From Nitrosomonas sp. UBA6494 (GTDB lineage: Bacteria; Pseudomonadota; Gammaproteobacteria; Burkholderiales; Nitrosomonadaceae): a DNA stretch of 6,920 nt. Shown piece after piece: positions 1 through 6,314 of the stretch (the first letter of the stretch is position 1; each line of letters begins with the position of its first letter). Made by a program: the position numbers and the translations under genes. The notes beneath the pieces are model-generated. The model saw only the letters and a list, made by a program, of their open reading frames with translations. It was not told where the DNA came from and did no database searches. The stretch lies in assembly GCA_002435335.1 (NCBI GenBank), contig DJMI01000065.1:1-6920 (forward strand). Direction: 5' to 3'.

Positions 1-42
1 CTGGCTAGAGGATTATCAGACTCGTTAGGTCTTTGCCGAAAC
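1..42. other. Window edge downstream of trhP
   Basis: These 42 bases follow the trhP stop codon. A 4-bp AGAC/GTCT pairing with a 7-nt loop is the only structure, and it has no T-run. I see no supported gene, RNA or terminator here. Confidence 0.5.
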
Positions 43-1410
43 TCAAAAAAACCGCGCCACAAAAGCATTCTTCAGATTTCCATTCAACGGGATCTTTACG
101 CGGTGACCGCTGCCCGGTGCAATTTGTGTTGGGCGTCCGGCGGAGTCCAGCATTTGCACCAGATCGACCACCTGATTGCCGCTCGGATGAATGATTTCAA
201 GTCGATCGCCGATTTGGAAGCGGTTTTTGACCAGTACTTCCGCCATGCCGCTGTCGGCGTCGAATCCGGTTACATCGCCGACGTATTGGCTACGGTTGGA
301 TTCGGAGTGGCCGCGTAGATAATTTTGCGTTTCGTGCGTGCTGTGACGTTGATAAAATCCGCTGGTGTAGCCACGGTTGGCCAAGCCTTCCAGTTCACCA
401 AGCAAGGATAAATCGAACGGTTTGCTTGCCACGGCGTCGTCGATAGCCTTGCGGTAAACTTGCGCGGTTCGCGCGACATAATACGGTGATTTGGTGCGGC
501 CTTCGATTTTTAGCGAATCGACGCCGATTTTGACTAGGCGCTCGACATGTTCCACCGCGCGTAGATCCTTGGAGTTCATGATATATGTGCCGTGTTCGTC
601 TTCCATGATCGGCATCATTTGTCCTGGGCGTTCTTTTTCTTCGATCAAATACACGTCATCAGCCAACGGGTGGCGCGGGATCGAGCCGCAGCCGCCCGCC
701 ATGCTGGATTGTTCCGCTTGCTGCACCGCTTGGCCGAAGTCAAAGTCTATGGTTTCCAATTGCTGAATATCGCCGCTGTCGTTTTCCACCGCCGCTTTGA
801 CTTTGTAATCCCAGCGACAGGAATTGGTGCACGTGCCTTGATTCGGATCGCGGTGGTTGAAATAACCGGACAGCAGGCAGCGTCCAGAATAGGCAATGCA
901 CAACGCGCCGTGCACGAATACTTCCAGCTCCATATCCGGGCATAAATCGCGAATTTGCGCGACCTCGTCGAGCGACAATTCACGCGACAGAATGACGCGC
1001 GTCAGGCCGATTTTCTGCCAGAATTTGACGCCCATGTAGTTCACGGTATTGGCTTGCACCGACAAATGAATCGGCACTTCCGGCCATTTTTCGCGAACCA
1101 TCATGATTAATCCAGGATCGGCCATGATCAGCGCATCCGGCTTCATGTCAATGATCGGCGCCATATCGGCCAGATAGGTTTTTACTTTGGCGTTGTGCGG
1201 CATGGCATTGCTTGCCACCAGGAATTTTTTGCCCAAGGCGTGTGCTTCCGTAATGCCGGTTTTGATCTGCTCTAACGCAAACTCGTTGTTACGCGCGCGC
1301 AACGAATAGCGCGGTTGGCCGGCATAAACAGCATCGGCGCCGAATGCATAAGCAACGCGCATTTTCTCCAATGATCCGGCTGGAAGTAAAAGTTCGGGTG
1401 ATTTCAACAT
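43..1410 (-). CDS. trhP: TrhP/YegQ-type U32 family protein, tRNA U34 hydroxylation
   Basis: The 455-residue product aligns from memory along its whole length with E. coli YegQ, renamed TrhP (about 453 aa). From family knowledge, TrhP makes 5-hydroxyuridine at the wobble U34 of tRNAs, the precursor of cmo5U/mcmo5U, in a prephenate-dependent route in the cytoplasm. The N-terminus (PELLLPAGSLEKM, then GADAVYAGQPRYSLRARNNEF in two blocks) is the family hallmark. The U32 signature is complete at residues about 163-181 (E-V-F-V-H-G-A-L-C...G-R-C...S). Cys171, Cys178, Cys194 and Cys198 are candidate iron-sulfur ligands. DEHGTYIMNSKDL (271-283) and LKIEGRTKS (300-308) are further conserved blocks. 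Residues about 210-250 form a Gln/Gly-rich stretch with an extra Cys241, somewhat longer than in E. coli. The start matches the family; no Shine-Dalgarno precedes it. It ends with TGA and is divergent from dnaE. 'Peptidase U32' would be a misleading older name. Confidence 0.93.
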   Translation of the reverse strand: MLKSPELLLPAGSLEKMRVAYAFGADAVYAGQPRYSLRARNNEFALEQIKTGITEAHALGKKFLVASNAMPHNAKVKTYLADMAPIIDMKPDALIMADPGLIMMVREKWPEVPIHLSVQANTVNYMGVKFWQKIGLTRVILSRELSLDEVAQIRDLCPDMELEVFVHGALCIAYSGRCLLSGYFNHRDPNQGTCTNSCRWDYKVKAAVENDSGDIQQLETIDFDFGQAVQQAEQSSMAGGCGSIPRHPLADDVYLIEEKERPGQMMPIMEDEHGTYIMNSKDLRAVEHVERLVKIGVDSLKIEGRTKSPYYVARTAQVYRKAIDDAVASKPFDLSLLGELEGLANRGYTSGFYQRHSTHETQNYLRGHSESNRSQYVGDVTGFDADSGMAEVLVKNRFQIGDRLEIIHPSGNQVVDLVQMLDSAGRPTQIAPGSGHRVKIPLNGNLKNAFVARFF

Positions 1411-1415
1411 AAGGT

Positions 1416-1445
1416 AAAATACGGGTCGATTGCATTAACTGTTAA
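1416..1445 (-). promoter_or_regulatory. Candidate sigma-70 promoter for trhP, possibly leaderless
   Basis: Read on the minus strand, TTAACA (1445-1440; 5 of 6 to TTGACA) is followed after 18 bp by TATTTT (1421-1416; 4 of 6 to TATAAT). Transcription would begin within a base or two of the trhP ATG at 1410. That agrees with the absence of any Shine-Dalgarno sequence there and suggests a leaderless or near-leaderless mRNA. This is inferred from motif match only. Confidence 0.4.
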
Positions 1446-1446
1446 T
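1434..1446. promoter_or_regulatory. 13-bp perfect dyad between divergent trhP and dnaE
   Basis: ATTAAC-T-GTTAAT is an exact inverted repeat with 6-bp arms and one central base, in the middle of the 59-bp divergent gap. It overlaps the best -35 hexamer of trhP. It also includes a 4-of-6 -35-like TTAACT (1435-1440) for dnaE, whose nearest -10-like hexamer is TAAATT (1456-1461) at a short 15-bp spacing. It could be a regulator's operator or simply two back-to-back AT-rich promoter elements. No regulator is recognised from the site. Confidence 0.35.
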
Positions 1447-1469
1447 CACGAACTTTAAATTGTAACACT

Positions 1470-4400
1470 ATGCCCGCCACCCCTGCTTTCATTCATCTTC
1501 GATTGCACAGCGAATACTCGATCCTGGATGGTATCGTGCGTATCGACGATGCAGTCGCCAAGGCGGTTGCCGATCAGATGCCGGCTCTGGCGCTGACAGA
1601 TCTTGCCAATATGTTCGGCTTAGTCAAATTTTATCAATGCGCACGTAAAAATGGCGTCAAGCCGATCCTCGGTTGCGATGCATGGATCAGTAACGAATCC
1701 GATCGCAATAAACCGGTTCGTTTGTTGCTGCTATGCCAATCGCATGCCGGTTATTTGTTGTTATCCCGCCTTCTGTCGCGCGCTTATCGTGAAAATCAAC
1801 ATCATGGCCGCGCTGAAATCAAGCAAGCTTGGCTGCATTCCGATCAATGGGGTACACAAGGTTTGATCGCGTTATCCGGCGCACGTACCGGCGACATCGG
1901 TTTATCGTTGTTGCAAAATAACCCGCAACAAGCGGAAACGCAAACACAGATGTGGGCGGAATTATTTCCCGATCGTTTTTATCTTGAAATACAACGCGAC
2001 GGCCATGCGCAGGATGAAATGCTGGTGTCGCACACCCTACAACTCGCGCACCGCTTCAATTTGCCAGTCGTCGCGACGCAAGCCGTGCAATTTTTAAATC
2101 CTGGCGATTATCGTGCGCATGAAGCACGCGTTTGCATTGCCGAAGGTTATACTTTGGACGACAAGCGCCGTCCAAAGCTTTTCACGGAACAACAGTATTT
2201 CAAAACCCAGGCAGAAATGACCGAATTGTTCGCCGATATACCTAGCGCGCTTGCCAATACCGTGGAAATTGCCAAGCGCTGCAATCTGGAATTAGAACTC
2301 GGTGTAAATCGCCTGCCGCTGTTTCCGACACCGAATAACGAAAGTCTGGATCAGTATCTGCACGATCAAGCGGCAATCGGACTGGAAAAACGCTTGTTAC
2401 TGCTTTTTCCGGACCCTACTGCACGCGTTGAAAAATTACCGCATTACCAATCCCGACTGGTTTTCGAGGTCAATACCATCATACAAATGGGATTTGCTGG
2501 TTACTTCCTAATTGTCGCTGATTTCATCAATTGGGCTAAGCAAAACAACGTACCCGTCGGACCCGGCAGAGGCTCCGGTGCCGGTTCGTTGGTCGCTTAC
2601 TCGCTCGGCATCACCGACCTTGATCCGCTGCGCTACGATTTATTGTTCGAGCGCTTCTTAAATCCAGAACGGATATCGATGCCCGATTTCGATATCGATT
2701 TTTGTCAGGACCGACGTGAATTGGTGATCGATTACGTCAAACAGCGTTACGGCACCGGCAAAGTTTCGCAAATCGCCACCTTCGGCACGATGGCGGCTAA
2801 AGCCGTCATTCGCGATATTGGCCGGGTCATGGATTTGCCGTACAACTTTGTCGATCAGCTCGCCAAATTGGTGCCGTTCGAAATCGGCATGACGCTCAAA
2901 AAAGCGCGCCAGATCGAACCGCAACTAAACCAACGCGCGGAAGCCGAGGAAGAAGTACGCAACCTGTTGAAGCTCGCCGAAAATTTGGAGGGTATCACCC
3001 GCAACATCGGTATGCATGCGGGAGGGGTATTGATCGCATCAAGCGAAATTACCGATTTCTGCCCGATTTATTGCACCGAATCGACGGATTCGGTGGTCAG
3101 TCAATTGGATAAAGACGATGTCGAAAAAATCGGTTTGGTCAAATTCGACTTTCTCGGCTTACGCACATTAACGATTTTGGATCGCGCTGTTGGCTATATC
3201 CGGCAATTGCACCCGCTTACGGATACCGAACGGCCGTTTTCGCTCGATGCGCTTCCGCTCGACGACGATGCCACTTATGCATTGATGCGTAAAGGTAACG
3301 CTGTCGGCATTTTTCAGTTTGAATCGCGCGGCATGGTCGATTTGCTGCAAAAAGCCAAGCCGGATCGTTTCGAGGACATCATCGCACTGGTGGCGCTGTA
3401 TCGCCCCGGTCCGATGGACTTGATTCCAGAATTCATCGATCGCAAACATGGCCGCAAGAAAATCGAATACCTCGATCCGCGCCTGGAGCCGATTCTCAGC
3501 CCCACCTACGGTATCATGATCTACCAAGAGCAAGTAATGCAAATCGCGCAAGTGATCGGCGGCTATAGCCTGGGTAGTGCGGATTTGCTGCGCCGCGCGA
3601 TGGGCAAGAAGAAACCCGAGGAAATGGCGCAGCAGCGCGGCATTTTCGTTTCCGGCGCGATCAACAATGGTTTGCGCGAAGAACAAGCTACCGAATTATT
3701 CGGCTTGATGGAAAAATTCGCAGGTTACGGTTTCAACAAATCGCATGCCGCCGCTTATGCCTTGATCGCTTATCATACCGCGTACCTAAAAACCCATTAT
3801 CCGGCGGCATTCATGGCAGCATGCTTATCCGCCGATATGGACGATACCGACAAGGTACATATTTTTGTCGAAGACAGTTTCGCCAACAGCTTAACCATCT
3901 TGCCGCCGGATATCAATTTGTCCGATTATCGTTTCGTGCCGATCGACGACAAAACCATCCGCTTCGGTTTGGGTGCGGTCAAAGGCACCGGCGAATCGGC
4001 AATCAAAACGATCGTTGCAGCCCGAGAGCAATCGGGATTGTTCACTGATTTGTTCGATTTTTGTCAGCGCGTCGATCGTCGTATTGCCAACCGTCGTGTT
4101 ATGGAATCCTTGATCCGTGTCGGCGCATTCGATACGCTCAATCTCAATCGCGCCGGATTATTGGCTTCAGTCGGTTTAGCAATGGAATTTGCCGAGCAAA
4201 ACAGCAAAGCGGCTAAACAAGCCAGCTTGTTCGATGACGCTGAAGATAAAACGCACATGCAGCCGAAATTGATCGACACGCCTGTTTGGCCGGAGCGAGA
4301 AAAATTAAATCAGGAAAAAATCGGTCTGGGCTATTATTTCAGCGGACACCCATTCGACACTTATGCTGATGAACTGAAATGCTTCCTGCGCACCCGCCTG

Positions 4401-4949
4401 GATCGCCTCACCCCACAGCGTGAACCGCAATTAATCGCCGGTATTGTACATTCGCTGCGCACGCAAATGACACGGCGTGGACGCATGGCAGTAATCAATC
4501 TCGATGACGGCAAGGCGCGCATCGAAGTAATGATTTTTAATGAATTATTCGAAGCAAACCGATCCTGGCTTAAAGAAGATCAATTAGTGATTATGGAAGC
4601 CAAAATCAGTTCTCGGGGATACTCTGATAATGATGACGGGGAATTACGGATTAGCGCGGAACAACTATACGACTTAGCCGCAATCCGCACGCGCTTTGCA
4701 AAAAAAATAATGATTCGATGCGATCAAACTTCACTCAGTCAAACTTCAACGCTAAAAACATTATTAGCGCCATTTTCTAGCAGCACGCAAACCAATCAAA
4801 CGCTATGCCCGGTCGTTCTCGCGTATCAAAATCAGATAGCCAGCGGTGAATTGGAATTAGGACCGGAGTGGCGCGTCTTGCTACGCGAAGATTTGCTGAC
4901 AACTCTCTATTCTCATTTCGATTTGAAAAACATCGAAATTATTTACTGA
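1470..4949 (+). CDS. dnaE: DNA polymerase III subunit alpha (replicative polymerase)
   Basis: The 1159-aa product matches the usual DnaE length (E. coli 1160) and is the C-family catalytic polymerase of the Pol III core, working with epsilon, theta, the beta clamp and tau. An N-terminal PHP domain (about 7-280) opens with HLRLHSEYSILDG. Next comes the palm with PGRGSGAGS (365-373), then PDFDIDF, where Asp408 and Asp410 correspond to E. coli Asp401/403. The third catalytic Asp is Asp560 in KFDFLGLRTL (E. coli Asp555). YRPGPMD (644-650) and YGFNKSHAAAYAL (753-765) are conserved finger/thumb-side blocks. A helix-hairpin-helix region lies near 860-905. QASLF (917-921) is a consensus beta-clamp-binding pentapeptide at the E. 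coli position. An OB fold (about 985-1060) and a C-terminal tau-binding region end the protein. The PHP site looks metal-dead (Arg11, Leu45), as in E. coli. The ATG gives the family N-terminus but has no Shine-Dalgarno. The last 250 bp are more AT-rich. Confidence 0.98.
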   Translation: MPATPAFIHLRLHSEYSILDGIVRIDDAVAKAVADQMPALALTDLANMFGLVKFYQCARKNGVKPILGCDAWISNESDRNKPVRLLLLCQSHAGYLLLSRLLSRAYRENQHHGRAEIKQAWLHSDQWGTQGLIALSGARTGDIGLSLLQNNPQQAETQTQMWAELFPDRFYLEIQRDGHAQDEMLVSHTLQLAHRFNLPVVATQAVQFLNPGDYRAHEARVCIAEGYTLDDKRRPKLFTEQQYFKTQAEMTELFADIPSALANTVEIAKRCNLELELGVNRLPLFPTPNNESLDQYLHDQAAIGLEKRLLLLFPDPTARVEKLPHYQSRLVFEVNTIIQMGFAGYFLIVADFINWAKQNNVPVGPGRGSGAGSLVAYSLGITDLDPLRYDLLFERFLNPERISMPDFDIDFCQDRRELVIDYVKQRYGTGKVSQIATFGTMAAKAVIRDIGRVMDLPYNFVDQLAKLVPFEIGMTLKKARQIEPQLNQRAEAEEEVRNLLKLAENLEGITRNIGMHAGGVLIASSEITDFCPIYCTESTDSVVSQLDKDDVEKIGLVKFDFLGLRTLTILDRAVGYIRQLHPLTDTERPFSLDALPLDDDATYALMRKGNAVGIFQFESRGMVDLLQKAKPDRFEDIIALVALYRPGPMDLIPEFIDRKHGRKKIEYLDPRLEPILSPTYGIMIYQEQVMQIAQVIGGYSLGSADLLRRAMGKKKPEEMAQQRGIFVSGAINNGLREEQATELFGLMEKFAGYGFNKSHAAAYALIAYHTAYLKTHYPAAFMAACLSADMDDTDKVHIFVEDSFANSLTILPPDINLSDYRFVPIDDKTIRFGLGAVKGTGESAIKTIVAAREQSGLFTDLFDFCQRVDRRIANRRVMESLIRVGAFDTLNLNRAGLLASVGLAMEFAEQNSKAAKQASLFDDAEDKTHMQPKLIDTPVWPEREKLNQEKIGLGYYFSGHPFDTYADELKCFLRTRLDRLTPQREPQLIAGIVHSLRTQMTRRGRMAVINLDDGKARIEVMIFNELFEANRSWLKEDQLVIMEAKISSRGYSDNDDGELRISAEQLYDLAAIRTRFAKKIMIRCDQTSLSQTSTLKTLLAPFSSSTQTNQTLCPVVLAYQNQIASGELELGPEWRVLLREDLLTTLYSHFDLKNIEIIY

Positions 4950-5086
4950 CAGATCCGGTTTAACCTAAAACCTCAATTGGACCGTTTGGAGTGTATGATT
5001 CTCAGGAATTTTTGTCTTATTCTCGCGCCGCTCATGACGCCGTGCAAAGGTCTCTTTTCATGATTCCATTATGTACCGATATCGTT
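4950..5086. other. Intergenic gap between convergent dnaE and GST-like gene
   Basis: These 137 bases separate the 3' ends of dnaE (plus) and the GST-like gene (minus). The only secondary structure I see is a weak 5-bp stem GGTTT/AAACC (4957-4961 with 4968-4972, 6-nt loop) with no following T-run, so it is not a convincing intrinsic terminator. No RNA gene or convincing coding sequence is visible. Confidence 0.6.
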
Positions 5087-5800
5087 TTAGTTAAATTGAC
5101 GAATATCCTGAAAATATTCGTTCATGATGCGATCAACGTAAGCTACCAAATTTCTTTTCGTCAATCCATAATCCTTAAGCGGCGATTCGATAGGACAGGA
5201 AATGATATTTATTAATAATCCGAAAGCAGACGCATCCAATGATGTGGGTGAATCTCCCAAAAAATAGCTTTTATCACCCAAAAAAGCGGCCAATGCATCA
5301 ATATCCTGGTTACCCAATGTAAAAATCTCTTCAGGCCTATGTCTACCGGTTCCTTGTCCATAGATTTGCCGCTGAATGTTGCGGCGCGTCAGGCTTGCCC
5401 CAAAATCGCGAATAATGCGCGGCAAAGCAGAAAAAATCGCTTTTTTGTTAGTTTGCCAATTCTCGTCAGAATATTGCCAGCGCGAATAAAGCGCTATCCA
5501 AAATAGATGTTCTTCGATTAAACGCTGCAAAGCAACCGAAATAGCCAAATCAGTAGCATTCAATTCATCGTCCAGATCACGGTAGACCGATTTCAAATGA
5601 AATATAATAAAACGCGAATCAGCAAGCGTCATATCGTTATCAACAATGTAAGGCAGTTTACCTTTTGGTGCAGTTGTGGGCAGCGCGGCTTCCGTTTCAT
5701 AATCGATCCCGGCAAACCGCAAGTATGTTTCGACCTTGCAGCAGAATGGACTCAAATTAGGAATTCCCCAGGTACGTTCAAATTGATAAAGTTTTAACAT
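5087..5800 (-). CDS. Glutathione S-transferase-fold protein, metaxin/FAXC-like
   Basis: The 237-aa product has the two-domain GST layout. The N-terminal thioredoxin-like half (1-75) carries WGIPNLSPFCCKVETYLR (11-28), with Ser17 and Cys20 at the usual active-site turn. The GST cis-proline is Pro50 (KGKLPYI), and Asp61-Ser62 sits in the glutathione-gamma-glutamyl-binding position. The helical half (about 84-237) contains IYGQGTGRH (146-154) and FLGDSPTSLDASAFG (180-194). This combination is typical of the Tom37/metaxin-N plus GST_C_6 group, which includes eukaryotic metaxins and Failed-axon-connections proteins and has many uncharacterised bacterial members. There is no signal peptide or membrane segment, so it is probably cytosolic. 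Substrate and reaction are unknown; glutathione conjugation or thiol detoxification is inference. It is divergent from an HxlR regulator and shares its operator region, so it is the likely target. A Shine-Dalgarno fixes the start. Confidence 0.88.
   Translation of the reverse strand: MLKLYQFERTWGIPNLSPFCCKVETYLRFAGIDYETEAALPTTAPKGKLPYIVDNDMTLADSRFIIFHLKSVYRDLDDELNATDLAISVALQRLIEEHLFWIALYSRWQYSDENWQTNKKAIFSALPRIIRDFGASLTRRNIQRQIYGQGTGRHRPEEIFTLGNQDIDALAAFLGDKSYFLGDSPTSLDASAFGLLINIISCPIESPLKDYGLTKRNLVAYVDRIMNEYFQDIRQFN
5099..5121 (-). repeat. 8-bp inverted repeat at the 3' end of the GST-like gene
   Basis: ACGAATAT (5099-5106) and ATATTCGT (5114-5121) are exact inverted copies around a 7-nt loop, inside the last codons of the GST-like gene. 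On the minus strand the stem is followed by CAATTTAAC and the stop codon, with no T-run. It is therefore at most a 3'-end stabilising or pausing hairpin rather than a standard terminator. Confidence 0.3.
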
Positions 5801-5807
5801 GGCGCAA

Positions 5808-5813
5808 TTCCTT
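5808..5813 (-). promoter_or_regulatory. Shine-Dalgarno of the GST-like gene
   Basis: On the minus strand AAGGAA lies 7 bases before the ATG at 5800, a good spacing. It is the only clear ribosome-binding site in the divergent region and settles the start of the GST-like protein. Confidence 0.75.
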
Positions 5814-5830
5814 GCAGTTTATGAAATTAA

Positions 5831-5851
5831 TAACTTGTATAATGCAAGTTA
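5831..5851. promoter_or_regulatory. Operator 1: HxlR-type dyad overlapping a TATAAT box
   Basis: The core ACTTGTATAATGCAAGT (5833-5849) is a 17-bp dyad. Its arms ACTTGTA and TGCAAGT differ from perfect symmetry at one base, and symmetry extends two more bases on each side. It contains a perfect -10 hexamer TATAAT (5838-5843) reading rightward toward the regulator gene, with no good -35 upstream (best hexamer at 17-bp spacing is CAGTTT). A protein bound here would cover the regulator's -10. Its match to operator 2 argues for a specific repeated binding site; assigning it to the adjacent HxlR protein is inference. Confidence 0.7.
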
Positions 5852-5879
5852 GTTTAAATCCATTACTTGCATATTGCAA
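5851..5879 (-). promoter_or_regulatory. Candidate promoter for the GST-like gene
   Basis: On the minus strand TTGCAA (5879-5874; 4 of 6 to TTGACA) lies 17 bp before TAAACT (5856-5851; 4 of 6 to TATAAT). This predicts a start near 5844 and a leader of about 44 nt that includes the Shine-Dalgarno. The -35 would be inside operator 2 and the start site inside operator 1. Motif-based only. Confidence 0.3.
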
Positions 5880-5888
5880 GTAATGGAT
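5858..5888. promoter_or_regulatory. Operator 2: 31-bp palindrome reaching into the hxlR start
   Basis: The core ACTTGCATATTGCAAGT (5865-5881) repeats operator 1 and is a dyad with exact 7-bp arms. Symmetry continues outward so that ATCCATTACTTGCA (5858-5871) and its exact reverse complement (5875-5888) form two 14-bp arms around TAT. The right arm contains the ATG at 5883-5885. Its centre (5873) is 32 bp, about three helical turns, from the centre of operator 1 (5841). As DNA it can be an operator; as RNA it can fold into a 14-bp hairpin over the start codon. Confidence 0.75.
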
Positions 5889-6266
5889 AATAATTGTTAC
5901 CAATTTATGACATACAATATCACTCAATCTGACTTCGAACGTTCATTCTGCCCTGTTGCCTGCGCGCTGGACGAGCTTGGAGACAAATGGACGCTTCTGA
6001 TCATTCGCGATTTATTGCTGGGCAAAAAACGCTACCAAGAATTCTTGACCTCGCCGGAGCATATTGCGACCAACATCCTAGCCGACCGGTTAAAAAAATT
6101 GGAATCTGCAGGATTTGTCACACAGCAGGCTTACCAACAAAAACCACTGCGATATCAATATGCTCTGACTCAAAAAGGTAAAGATTTAGGACCAGTGTTA
6201 CAAGCTTTGGTCGATTGGGGAAAGATTTATTATCCCAACAGCAAAGTACTTAGCCCCACTTCGTAG
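5883..6266 (+). CDS. HxlR-family winged-helix transcriptional regulator
   Basis: The product is 127 aa from this ATG. The family signature CPVACALDELGDKWTLLIIRD begins at Cys23-Pro24. It is followed by the winged helix: TNILADRLKKLESAGFV (recognition helix region) and a wing with RYQYALTQKGKDL. HxlR proteins such as YodB and HypR in Bacillus are dimeric DNA-binding proteins, several of which sense quinones, aldehydes or disulfide stress through the conserved N-terminal cysteine. Cys23 fits that, and Cys5 and Cys27 are additional thiols. The start is uncertain: TTG at 5874 (130 aa), ATG at 5883 (127 aa) and ATG at 5907 (119 aa) are all in frame, and none has a Shine-Dalgarno. The 5907 start leaves 14 residues before Cys-Pro, a normal length for the family, and would place operator 2 wholly in the leader. 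Divergence from the GST-like gene and the twin dyads suggest autoregulation and control of that gene. Confidence 0.92.
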   Translation: MDNNCYQFMTYNITQSDFERSFCPVACALDELGDKWTLLIIRDLLLGKKRYQEFLTSPEHIATNILADRLKKLESAGFVTQQAYQQKPLRYQYALTQKGKDLGPVLQALVDWGKIYYPNSKVLSPTS

Positions 6267-6270
6267 CAAC

Positions 6271-6299
6271 TTGCGTTGTGAAATCGAGAGATTTATAAA
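6271..6299 (+). promoter_or_regulatory. Candidate promoter for the histidine phosphatase gene
   Basis: TTGCGT (6271-6276; 3 of 6 to TTGACA) lies 17 bp before TATAAA (6294-6299; 5 of 6 to TATAAT), in the 48-bp gap after the HxlR gene. The start would be near 6306 with a leader of about 9 nt. Read-through from the HxlR promoter is equally possible, because no terminator separates the genes. ACTTGC (6269-6274) resembles one operator arm but has no partner. Confidence 0.35.
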
Positions 6300-6314
6300 T
6301 ACAATCAGAGTGAT

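Noticed and set aside
491..983. Several open frames of 67-117 codons overlapping trhP, in the antisense and alternative frames
   Set aside because: They lie wholly inside a gene with complete family motifs, show no recognisable domains and have no ribosome-binding sites; they are frame shadows.
2658..2924. 88-codon open frame antisense to the dnaE catalytic Asp motif
   Set aside because: The plus strand encodes PDFDIDF here; the antisense frame is a by-product of codon bias.
3168..3686. 172-codon open frame antisense to dnaE
   Set aside because: It is long, but it covers the most conserved polymerase motifs (including YRPGPMD), so the constraint is on the plus strand. Its translation resembles no family I recognise.
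4957..4972. GGTTT/AAACC stem after dnaE as a terminator
   Set aside because: The stem has only 5 bp, mostly A-T, and no T-run follows.
4995..5063. 22-codon frame (MILRNFCLILAPL...) after dnaE, with GGAG just upstream
   Set aside because: The GGAG is only 3 bases from the ATG, too close. The peptide has no known relatives I can name, and no promoter is evident. The longer GTG frame at 4991-5215 runs antisense into the GST-like gene and is also unconvincing.
5818..5847. TTGCAT-18-CATAAA as the promoter of the GST-like gene (minus strand)
   Set aside because: The start would fall at about 5811, inside the Shine-Dalgarno at 5808-5813, leaving no usable leader. The TTGCAA-17-TAAACT pair fits better.
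6269..6285. A third operator copy upstream of the phosphatase gene (ACTTGC...)
   Set aside because: Only one arm is present; no matching CAAGT arm lies at the required distance.
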